Shown one piece after another: positions 26,631 to 33,853 of a stretch of DNA of 64,000 bases; position 1 is the first letter of the stretch; every line of letters starts with the position of its first letter. Position numbers and translations under genes: made by a program. This DNA comes from a bacterium. GTDB lineage: Bacteria; Sysuimicrobiota; Sysuimicrobiia; Sysuimicrobiales; Segetimicrobiaceae. The stretch covers positions 10,099 through 74,098 of the forward strand of contig DATGHU010000048.1 of NCBI GenBank assembly GCA_035307765.1, read 5' to 3'. The notes under the pieces were generated by a model. It had not been told where the DNA came from. It ran no database searches and was given only the letters and a program-made list of their open reading frames with translations.

Positions 26631-27589
26631 TGGACCGCCGGGCGGTCATTGCCGTCGGGGGAAACGCGCTGATCAGGGACGGGCAGGCCGGCACCATCGC
26701 CGAGCAGTTTGAAAACGCTCGGGCCACGGTCCGTCCCATCGCCGCGCTGGTCGCGGACGGCTGGAAGATCGTGGTGACGCACGGGAACGGGCCCCAGGTT
26801 GGGTTCATCCTGCTCCGCTCGGAGCTGGTGGGAGCGTCGGCACCGGTCCCCCGGCTCTCGCTCGACATGTCCGTCGCCGATTCCCAGGGCGGGATCGGGT
26901 ACATCATGGACAGTTCGTTTACGAGCGAGCTCGCGCGCCTCGGACTCCGCGACCGCGTGGCCTGCGTCCTCACCCATACGGTCGTCGCGTCGGACGACCC
27001 GGCCTTCAAAAAGCCGAGCAAGCCGATCGGCCCCTGGTACACGCCCGAGCAGGCGGCGGTCATGCAGCAGCGGGAGGGTTGGGTGATGGTGGAGGATGCC
27101 GGCCGGGGGTATCGGCGGGTCGTCCCCTCTCCCCGACCGCTGCGGATCGTCGAGGTGCCCCAGATCCGCGCGTTGGTGGAGCGGGAATTCGTGGTGATCG
27201 CGGTCGGCGGTGGGGGAATCCCCGTCGTGGAACCCGCCCCGGGCGAATACCAGGGCATCGAGGCGGTCATCGACAAGGACCTCGCCTCGGCGCTGCTGGC
27301 CGAGGCGCTCGATTTCCCGATGCTGATCGTTTCCACCGGGGTGGACCAGGTGGCCCTGCACTTCCGCCAGCCGAACCAGCGGTTCATCGATCGCATGACC
27401 GTGTCGGAGGCGCGGCGGGCCCTGGAGGCCGGCGAGTTTCCCGCGGGCAGCATGGGGCCGAAAATTCAGGCCGCGATCGGCTTTCTGGAGCGCGGAGGAA
27501 AAGAGGTGCTGATCACCTCACCGTACCGGCTGGCGCAGGCAGTGGCGGGCGCGACCGGCACGCGGATCGTGCCGGACCCGCAGGGGTGA
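26630..27589 (+). CDS. arcC: Carbamate kinase
   Basis: 319 residues of the amino-acid-kinase fold. AVIAVGGNALI at the start, VVTHGNGPQVGFILLRSEL, the central KPIGPWYTPEQA, VIAVGGGGIPVV and the ADP/aspartate region AVIDKDLASALLAEAL are all carbamate-kinase signatures. The enzyme moves phosphate from carbamoyl phosphate to ADP, giving ATP, CO2 and ammonia. Its ATG overlaps the DUF1116 stop (TAATG), the same order as in E. coli allantoin clusters, where AllK does this job. No ornithine carbamoyltransferase or arginine deiminase gene is near, which supports a ureide rather than arginine role. Confidence 0.93.
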   Translation: MDRRAVIAVGGNALIRDGQAGTIAEQFENARATVRPIAALVADGWKIVVTHGNGPQVGFILLRSELVGASAPVPRLSLDMSVADSQGGIGYIMDSSFTSELARLGLRDRVACVLTHTVVASDDPAFKKPSKPIGPWYTPEQAAVMQQREGWVMVEDAGRGYRRVVPSPRPLRIVEVPQIRALVEREFVVIAVGGGGIPVVEPAPGEYQGIEAVIDKDLASALLAEALDFPMLIVSTGVDQVALHFRQPNQRFIDRMTVSEARRALEAGEFPAGSMGPKIQAAIGFLERGGKEVLITSPYRLAQAVAGATGTRIVPDPQG

Positions 27590-27617
27590 CCGCGGAGATT
27601 CGATAGGGGGGGGAGCG

Positions 27618-28322
27618 GTGGTGGCGATGATACAGGCGGAACCGTACGACTTCGATTTCGATCCCAGGGCAGCGGCCCTGCTCATCATCGATATGCAGAG
27701 GGATTTCGTGTACCCGGGAGGGTTCGGGGCGGCGCTTGGGAACGACACCTCGTTCCTGCTGCGGGCGGTGGCCCCCACCGAGCGCGTGCTGCACGCCGCC
27801 CGACGGGCAGGGATGTTCGTGGTGCACACCCGCGAAGGCCACCGGGGGGACCTCTCAGACTTGCCCTCGGCGAAGAAGGCGCGCGGCCGCTTGAAAGTCG
27901 GGATCGGGGATCCCGGGCCGATGGGCCGGATTTTGGTGCGGGGCGAATACGGACACGACATCGTGGACGAACTCCGGCCCGCCCCCGGCGAGCCGGTGGT
28001 GGACAAGCCGGGAAAGGGGGCGTTCTACGCGACCGATCTGGATGCGATCCTGCACGCTCGGGGGATCAGGCAGCTGATCGTCTGCGGGGTGACCACCGAG
28101 GTGTGCGTGCACACCTCGGTGCGCGAGGCCAACGATCGCGGCTACGACTGCCTCGTGCTCGAGGACTGCGTGGGGTCGTATTTCCCGGAGTTCCAAGAAG
28201 TTGGAATCAAGATGATCAAGGCTCAGGGCGGGATCTTCGGCTGGGTCAGCGACTCGGCCCGGTTCGTTGAGGCTTTGGCGAAGGCCACGAGCGCGCCAGC
28301 GACCAGCTCAGCACGAGGCTGA
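27618..28322 (+). CDS. Isochorismatase-fold cysteine hydrolase, biuret-hydrolase-like
   Basis: 234 residues. The cysteine-hydrolase triad is visible: Asp25 (LLIIDMQRDF), Lys130 (VVDKPGKGAF) and Cys163 (VTTEVCVHT). The blocks HTREGHRGDLSDLP, GIGDPGPMGRIL..GE, DKPGKGAFYATDL, REANDRGYDCLVLEDC and KAQGGIFGWVS closely follow, from memory, the Rhizobium biuret hydrolase BiuH, which makes allophanate and ammonia from biuret. Related enzymes act on ureidoacrylate, N-carbamoyl amino acids and similar ureides, so the substrate may differ. It sits 28 bp after carbamate kinase and before the permease. Confidence 0.85.
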   Translation: MVAMIQAEPYDFDFDPRAAALLIIDMQRDFVYPGGFGAALGNDTSFLLRAVAPTERVLHAARRAGMFVVHTREGHRGDLSDLPSAKKARGRLKVGIGDPGPMGRILVRGEYGHDIVDELRPAPGEPVVDKPGKGAFYATDLDAILHARGIRQLIVCGVTTEVCVHTSVREANDRGYDCLVLEDCVGSYFPEFQEVGIKMIKAQGGIFGWVSDSARFVEALAKATSAPATSSARG

Positions 28323-28355
28323 CGTCCGGCGGCTGCCGGGGGGAGGGGTGGCATC

Positions 28356-29936
28356 TTGGCATCGGCGAGCGAATTTCGACCGCGGTTGTGGGTGCCCGGA
28401 GACTGGAACGCCTTCTTTGGTCTGTTTACGAACGTCGCACTCAACGTCATAGTGCTGTCCAGCCTGGCGCTGGGGGTCCTCAAGCTGCCGCCGAACGTCG
28501 TGTTCGGCCGCATCCTGCCGGCGTTGGGCATCGCGCTCCCACTCGGCAACATCTTCTACGCCTACCTCGCCTACCGGTTGGCGAAGCAGGAGCGACGCGA
28601 CGACGTGGCCGCCATGCCCTACGGGCCCAGCGTGCCACATATGTTCATCGTCGTGTTCGTGATCATGCTGCCGATCGCGCTCAAGACCGGCGACCCGATC
28701 AAAGCCTGGGAAGCCGGCCTGGCGTGGTGCTTCATCATCGGGTTGATCATCCTGCTGGGCGCGTTCATCGGCCCGGCGATCCGCGCGTTCACCCCCAGGG
28801 CGGCGATGCTGGGCACGCTGGCCGGCATCTCCATCGCGTTCATCTCGATGCGCCCGGCGTTCCAGATGTGGGAGGCGCCGTGGATCGCCTTCGTCTCATT
28901 GGCCATCATCCTGGTGAGCTGGGTGGCAAACGTCCGGCTCCCGTTTGGCGTCCCCGGCGGGCTGGCGGCGGTCGTGATCGGGACCGCCGTCGGCTGGGTG
29001 GCGGTGCTGCTGGGCTGGACCGGGATCCTCGTGCCCTCGGCGGTCGGCGAGTCATTTCGGCAGTTCGGGCTGCACCTGCCGATTCCCGGGACGGAGGTGC
29101 TGCGGGGACTGCGTGATGTCGGGCCCCTGCTGGCGACGGCGATTCCGCTCGGCGTGTACAACTTCACCGAGGGGATGAACAACGTGGAGAGCGCCGCGGC
29201 GGGAGGTGACAGCTACAACCTCCGCTCGATTCTGCTCGCGGACGGCATCGGCGCGGTCATCGGCTCGTTCCTGGGGAGCCCCTTCCCGCCGGCCGTATAC
29301 ATCGGGCACCCCGGGTGGAAGGCCGTGGGGGGACGGATCGGCTATTCCCTCGCGACCGGCATCGTGACCGCGCTGGTAGCCTTCCTGGGGTTGGTGGCGC
29401 TGCTGTTGGCCCTGATTCCGATCCAGGCGCTGGTACCGATCCTGCTGTTCATCGGGTTGGTGATCGGCGCCCAGGCGTTTCAGACGACCCCGGCACGCCA
29501 CGCGCCCGCGGTGGTGCTGGCGCTCCTGCCCAACATTGCCCTGTGGGCCAAAGGCCTTGTGGACGATGCCCTGCAGGCCGCTGGAGCCGATCCCGGGAAA
29601 CTTGGGCTGGATAAGCTCGGCGTCGGCGACATCTATCACGGGATGTCGCTGTTCGGCGGTGGGGCCGTGCTCGCCGGCATGGTGCTGGGGGCGATCGCCG
29701 CCTTTGTCATCGACCGCGAGTTCAATCGCGCGGCGGTCGTCGCCGTCACCGCCGCGGTGCTTTCGTTCGTCGGCCTGATCAACACGGCCGGCCCGGTGGG
29801 CTGGAACGTCTCGCCCCCGGTCACGCTCGGCTACCTGCTGATGGGGGTGTGCTTCACGATGGTGTATCGGCGGGTCGGACACATGGCGGCCGCGACGGCG
29901 CCCCCGCTCGAGGTCGAGGGGGTGGGGCGCGGGTAG
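28356..29936 (+). CDS. NCS2-type (xanthine/uracil) permease-like transporter
   Basis: 526 residues with about 13-14 hydrophobic helices. The start GDWNAFFGLFTNVALNVIVL, the YGPSVPHMFIVVF segment and the region TAIPLGVYNFTEGMNNVESAAAGGDSYN (two pieces), then LADGIGAVIGSFLGSPFPPAVYIGHPG, match the AzgA/GhxP side of the NCS2 nucleobase permeases. TTG at 28356 follows a GGGGGGAGGGG. It lies in the FdrA-DUF1116-carbamate-kinase operon, so it probably imports the nitrogen compound that the operon breaks down (a purine, hydantoin or ureide). Confidence 0.8.
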   Translation: MASASEFRPRLWVPGDWNAFFGLFTNVALNVIVLSSLALGVLKLPPNVVFGRILPALGIALPLGNIFYAYLAYRLAKQERRDDVAAMPYGPSVPHMFIVVFVIMLPIALKTGDPIKAWEAGLAWCFIIGLIILLGAFIGPAIRAFTPRAAMLGTLAGISIAFISMRPAFQMWEAPWIAFVSLAIILVSWVANVRLPFGVPGGLAAVVIGTAVGWVAVLLGWTGILVPSAVGESFRQFGLHLPIPGTEVLRGLRDVGPLLATAIPLGVYNFTEGMNNVESAAAGGDSYNLRSILLADGIGAVIGSFLGSPFPPAVYIGHPGWKAVGGRIGYSLATGIVTALVAFLGLVALLLALIPIQALVPILLFIGLVIGAQAFQTTPARHAPAVVLALLPNIALWAKGLVDDALQAAGADPGKLGLDKLGVGDIYHGMSLFGGGAVLAGMVLGAIAAFVIDREFNRAAVVAVTAAVLSFVGLINTAGPVGWNVSPPVTLGYLLMGVCFTMVYRRVGHMAAATAPPLEVEGVGRG

Positions 29937-29944
29937 CCGCCGCG

Positions 29945-30319
29945 ATGGGGTTCGACCTGTTTGTCAACGGCACCCTGATGCGAGGGCTCGCCCTCGCTGG
30001 GAACCTGGCGGGGGCGGAGTTTCTCGGGGAGGCTCAGACGGCGGCGATCTACCGCCTCTATTCGATTGACGACCGGCATCCCGGGATGTTCGAGGTCCCG
30101 GAAGGAGGGGTCTCCGTGGCCGGGGAGCTGTACCGCGTCAGCGACGATGTGTGGCGGCGCGTCGAGGCCGGCGAGCCCCCGGGGCTGTACCGCGGGACGG
30201 TGCTCCTCGAGGACGGCCGGCGGGTCGACGGCATGCTCTATCCTCGCGAACTGGCCGAAGGCCGGCATCGCGATATCTCCGCTCACGGGAGCTGGCGGGG
30301 CTATATGTCCGCGCGGTGA
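29945..30319 (+). CDS. Stand-alone AtzF/allophanate-hydrolase C-terminal-type domain
   Basis: 124 residues: MGFDLFVNGTLMRGLALAGN, then TAAIYRLYSIDDRHPGMFEV, GGVSVAGELYRVSDDVWRRVEAGEPPGL, LEDGRRVDGMLYP and ISAHGSWRGYM. This is the gamma-glutamylcyclotransferase-like fold found at the C-terminus of allophanate hydrolases, where it was reported to decarboxylate N-carboxycarbamate after the amidase step. Here it is a separate gene 8 bp after the permease, with no amidase-signature domain attached. Next to a biuret-hydrolase-like gene this points to ureide or allophanate breakdown; that link is inference. Confidence 0.75.
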   Translation: MGFDLFVNGTLMRGLALAGNLAGAEFLGEAQTAAIYRLYSIDDRHPGMFEVPEGGVSVAGELYRVSDDVWRRVEAGEPPGLYRGTVLLEDGRRVDGMLYPRELAEGRHRDISAHGSWRGYMSAR

Positions 30320-30397
30320 GCGGGGAAACGATCGGCGACCGCGTATTCATACCGCGGGGGTAGTGGAGTAAAACGCACACAGGAGGAGGGAGAACGT

Positions 30398-30961
30398 ATG
30401 CGCATTGCCGCCGTTGCCATCGCGCTGGCCCTGTGTATGGGCTTTGCGCCGACCGTGCGCTCGCTGGGGGCCTCGCCCACACCGAGCACGGTCTCGGTGA
30501 CCATCAGTCCGGGCGGGCATGCCTCGGCCGTGGGGTTCTCGACGCTGACATTTGGCTACTCGCCCGCGGCCATCACCGTCAAGCCGGGAACGACCGTGGT
30601 GTGGACCAACAAGTCGGTTTTGCCTGAGCCGCACTTCGTGACATTTCTGACCCCCGACCCCAAGACGGGGGAACTGCACGGAGGGCCGCCATTCGTGGCC
30701 GCGCGGCCGAAGCCGGGCAAGGAGGGTTCCAAAGACCCGAAGGACATGGAGTTTGTGGAGGACCCCTTCTACGTGCTGCCCTCGGAGGTGACCGGTGCGC
30801 CATTTCGGAACAGCGGCTACCTCTGGCCGGCGCGGTTGGGCCCGCCCGGCGCGCAGTCGAGTTGGAAGACCACCTTCACGGCCAAGGACGCCGGGAAGAC
30901 GTTCATCTACACGTGCGTCATCCACCCTTGGATGGTGGGGAGGGTGACCGTCACGAAATAG
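30398..30961 (+). CDS. Exported blue-copper (plastocyanin-like) protein
   Basis: 187 residues: signal peptide (MRIAAVAIALALCMGFAP), then a cupredoxin fold. The strands AAITVKPGTTVVWTNKSVLPEPH and the C-terminal YTCVIHPWMVGRVTV give the copper ligands: His in EPHFV, then Cys, His and Met in C-x2-H-x2-M. An insertion of about 50 residues between them (GKEGSKDPKDMEFVEDPFY region) is longer than in plastocyanin. It is probably an extracytoplasmic electron carrier or copper-binding protein. AGGAGGAGGG precedes the ATG; a terminator pair follows. Confidence 0.85.
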   Translation: MRIAAVAIALALCMGFAPTVRSLGASPTPSTVSVTISPGGHASAVGFSTLTFGYSPAAITVKPGTTVVWTNKSVLPEPHFVTFLTPDPKTGELHGGPPFVAARPKPGKEGSKDPKDMEFVEDPFYVLPSEVTGAPFRNSGYLWPARLGPPGAQSSWKTTFTAKDAGKTFIYTCVIHPWMVGRVTVTK

Positions 30962-30971
30962 ACGCGCGGCA

Positions 30972-31012
30972 GAGCGGGGGCGGCCGGCGAGGGACCGCGA
31001 CCGCCCCCGCTC
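30972..31012 (+). repeat. 12-bp GC-rich hairpin after the copper-protein gene
   Basis: GAGCGGGGGCGG (30972-30983) is an exact inverted repeat of CCGCCCCCGCTC (31001-31012). It has no U-tail but sits just before a true terminator. Confidence 0.5.
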
Positions 31013-31019
31013 CGGTTCT

Positions 31020-31048
31020 GGCCCCGGGGTTCGACGCGGGGCCTTTTT
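31020..31048 (+). terminator. Intrinsic terminator
   Basis: GGCCCCG (31020-31026) pairs with CGGGGCC (31037-31043), loop of ten, followed by TTTTT. It ends the blue-copper gene's transcript and separates it from the P1 peptidase. Confidence 0.7.
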
Positions 31049-31062
31049 CTGTCCCTTTCGGA

Positions 31063-31096
31063 GCCCGGCCGGGAAACGCTCATGTCCCGGCCGGGC
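31063..31096 (+). repeat. 12-bp hairpin in the P1-peptidase leader
   Basis: GCCCGGCCGGGA (31063-31074) pairs with TCCCGGCCGGGC (31085-31096), loop AACGCTCATG. It covers a possible upstream ATG (31082), which is one reason to prefer the start at 31136. Confidence 0.5.
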
Positions 31097-31135
31097 GTTG
31101 GTTCGCCTCTGGATGAGCGTGGGGGAGACAAGCCG

Positions 31136-32211
31136 ATGGGGAGAGCGCGCGTGCGGGACCTGGGGATCGCCATCGGGCAGATGCCCACCGGTTCCCACAA
31201 TGCCATCACGGACGTGCCGGGGGTGCTGGTCGGGCACCGCACGCTGATCTGGGACACGCCGCGGATGGCGCGCACGGGGGTGACGATGGTGATCCCCCGC
31301 GGCGGTGCGGTCTGGCGGGACCCCGTCTTCGCCGCCCACCACTCGTTCAACGGAAACGGCGAAATGACCGGACTGGTGTGGCTGGAGGAGGCGGGCCTGC
31401 TGGACGGCCCGATCGGCATCACCAACACGCACGCGGTGGGGTGGTGCGGGACGCGCTCGTGGGCTACGGCGTGGAGCGCGGGTATGTCACGGGCTTCACC
31501 CTGCCGGTGGTGGCGGAGACCTTCGACGGCTGGCTGAACGACATCAACGCGTTCCACGTCGAGCGGCACCACGCCTACGACGCCCTCGCCGCCGCGGCGG
31601 GGGGGGCCGTCCCCGAGGGGAACGTGGGCGGCGGCACGGGGATGCGGTGCCACGGGTTTAAGGGCGGGATCGGGACGTCTTCCCGGCTTGTCGAGAACGA
31701 GGCGGGGAGGTATGTGGTCGGCGCGCTTGTCCAGGCGAATTACGGGAGCATGCGCCACCTCCGGGTGGACGGCGTCCCGGTGGGGCGCGAGCTGGACCCG
31801 CGGGGGGCCGCCCCGAGCCCGGGCGGATCGATCATTGTGATCGTCGCCACCGACGCGCCGCTGTTGCCCGGTCAATGCCGGCGCTTCGCCCAGCGCGCCA
31901 CCGTGGGTTTGGCCCGGGTCGGGGGGGTCGGGTATAACTCCAGCGGCGACATTTTCCTCGCGTTCGCCACCGGGAACCACCTGCCGGCCGTCTCTCGGAC
32001 GCGGACGCTGCACGACCTGCGCATGCTGCCGCACGAGTATCTCAATCCGTTCTTCGATGCGGTGGCCGAGGCGGTGGAGGAATCGATCCTCAATGCGCTC
32101 GTCGCCGCGGAGACGATGGTGGGGTTCAAAGGGACCGCTCACACACTCCCCTTGGACGAACTCGCGGCGATCATGGCCCGCTACCGTCCGCGGGAGGAGC
32201 GGGAGGCCTGA
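31136..32211 (+). pseudogene. P1-family (DmpA-type) aminopeptidase, frameshifted
   Basis: Two frames together make one DmpA/BapA-type N-terminal-nucleophile peptidase of about 358 residues. The first frame carries MPTGSHNAITDVPGVLVGHR and ITNTHAVG; the second continues VVRDALVGYG, GNVGGGTGMRCHGFKGGIGT and GVGYNSSGDIFLAFAT, the region of the self-cleavage serine. The shift is at the G run near 31438-31441, where one extra G would restore THAVG-VVRDAL. A GGGGGAG precedes ATG 31136. Either a real one-base deletion or a homopolymer error. The family cleaves N-terminal D- or beta-amino-acid residues. Confidence 0.82.
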
Positions 32212-32298
32212 CCGGGGAACGCGACTCGGCGGACCCCGCGGGGGGAGGGTCTTCGGGGCGAAGGCGGGGAGACGACGGCTCGTCGAGAGGAGGACCGC

Positions 32299-32757
32299 AT
32301 GTCGACAGGGATGCCCATCGGCGACGGGGATCCGGGGAGGGAGGTCCAGGGAGAGGCCGGGATCCTGACCGTCCGCGCCGGCCAGGCGCGCCGAACGTGG
32401 AACGGCATTCAGTACCTGACCGGACTGTCCGGCAAGAACGTCGGCGCGAGCCAGCTCTCGATGAATGTCGCGACGATTCCTCCGGGCGGCATCGCCTCCG
32501 CGCACATCCACGTGGGATTCGAGGTGATGCTCTACATCCTCGAGGGCCGCGTCCGGCACGAGTACGGGCCGGGATGCCAGCGCATCATCGATAACGAAGC
32601 GGGTGACTTCATCTTCATCGCCCCCGGGGTACCGCACGAGGTCGTCAACTTGAGCGACACGGACCCCGTCGTCGCGGTCGTGGCGCGGTCCGACGCATCG
32701 GAATGGGAGCACATCATCCGGTACGACCGCGCGCAGGCGCGCCCCGCGACGGACTGA
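32299..32757 (+). CDS. Single-domain cupin protein
   Basis: 152 residues with one cupin barrel: PPGGIASAHIHVGFEVMLYILEGRVRHEYG gives the first motif in two pieces (His-x-His and Glu), and DFIFIAPGVPHEVVNL the second (His). The metal ligands are complete. GAGAGGAGG precedes the ATG. Single cupins of this length act as isomerases, dioxygenases or binding proteins; the two-cupin ureidoglycine aminohydrolase is longer, so that role is not supported. It converges on the ParB-fold gene 17 bp away. Confidence 0.85.
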   Translation: MSTGMPIGDGDPGREVQGEAGILTVRAGQARRTWNGIQYLTGLSGKNVGASQLSMNVATIPPGGIASAHIHVGFEVMLYILEGRVRHEYGPGCQRIIDNEAGDFIFIAPGVPHEVVNLSDTDPVVAVVARSDASEWEHIIRYDRAQARPATD

Positions 32758-32773
32758 ACGGTCACCCCGGGTC

Positions 32774-33688
32774 CTACTCGGCCGACGGTGCCCCCATGAT
32801 CGCCGAACGCTGGATGTCCTCGTAGCGGACCTTCGCCACGTCGAACCCCTCCAGGTTGGCCGCCAGTTTCTTGAAGGTCTGCTCGAAGCTGGGCAGGGTC
32901 TTGCGCTGTCGCGTCAGGGGGGTGGTCCGCGACAGGACGAAGTTCTTCACGTAGGGGTGGCTGAGGCCCCGCTTCTTGAGCCTGGCGACCACCTCCCCCA
33001 AGACCTCATCCGCGTGACGGACCATCGCGGCACGCTCTTCGCGCTCGGGAAGGGTCTTGGGGAACGCGCCCTTCAAGAACTTGTCGACCCGGCGGAGGAT
33101 GGGTGCAAACGCCCCGCCGGCGAAGCGCTTGTTGCTCTCGTAGAGCAACCCGAGCGTGATAAAGTGTGCGGCTTCGAACTGGAAGGTGTAGTCCTCCTCC
33201 CCGCGCGATGGGGCCTCCTCGACCAACCCCCGGTACATGCGGATGACCTCGAGGGACTTTTCCTTCAGGTTGTGCGCCTTCTCGGTGTTGAGCGCAAGGA
33301 TCTGGAAGGCCACTTCCGGCTCGGGGACGACGATCGAGGGGATCATGACCCCCCGGAGTTTTTCCGCAACCGTGCGGCGGTGGTTGCCGTTGGGGGTCCA
33401 GTACACGCCCGGGCCGGGCGACATGACGACGATGGGGTCGACGAATCGGTCGAGTTTTTTGACGGCCGTCAACAGGCGTTTGACATGGGTGGGGGAGAGG
33501 TCCCGTTGGTAGGGGGTGGGCTCGACCTTCGCGAGGGGGAGCAGGCAGAAGATGTGCCAGTGGTCCCCGACCGGTTCCCGGTAGATGGCCAAGGTCCGGC
33601 CGCCGTCACGGTCGATCTGTTCGGCCAGGGCCACGGCGTGCTTCGATGGGGTTTCGTCGGGAAAGACCGCCCAGTGTGCCATCGCCAT
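32774..33688 (-). CDS. Solitary ParB/RepB N-terminal-fold protein
   Basis: 304 residues. The first third has the ParB-type nuclease/CTPase fold: PLAKVEPTPYQRDLSPTHVKRL, RFVDPIVVM, then WTPNGNHRRTVAEKLRG, where the usual DGxHR motif is NGNHRR. The remainder is helical and rich in Lys and Arg. There is no ParA, origin motif or parS-like repeat nearby, so it is not the chromosome-segregation ParB. Free-standing ParB-fold proteins can be NTP-dependent switches, sulfiredoxin-like enzymes or nucleases. ATG at 33688 or 33682. Function unknown. Confidence 0.65.
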   Translation of the reverse strand: MAMAHWAVFPDETPSKHAVALAEQIDRDGGRTLAIYREPVGDHWHIFCLLPLAKVEPTPYQRDLSPTHVKRLLTAVKKLDRFVDPIVVMSPGPGVYWTPNGNHRRTVAEKLRGVMIPSIVVPEPEVAFQILALNTEKAHNLKEKSLEVIRMYRGLVEEAPSRGEEDYTFQFEAAHFITLGLLYESNKRFAGGAFAPILRRVDKFLKGAFPKTLPEREERAAMVRHADEVLGEVVARLKKRGLSHPYVKNFVLSRTTPLTRQRKTLPSFEQTFKKLAANLEGFDVAKVRYEDIQRSAIMGAPSAE

Positions 33689-33853
33689 CCGCCTCCCCCA
33701 GATTCGATGAGCCGGGGGGCCTCGCTCCCCCTGCGGCCATCATCCCTCCATTCGGTCCCGGCCGCCCACCCCCCCCTGTGAGGGGTCGCGCGCCGCGCCG
33801 CCGAATCCTTCGAACCGTTCGAGGCGGCCACGCCGTGGATCGAGGAGGGTTTC

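Noticed and set aside
32299-32757. Cupin as ureidoglycine aminohydrolase (AllE)
   Set aside because: AllE/UGlyAH is a two-cupin protein of about 250-270 residues; this has a single cupin of 152.
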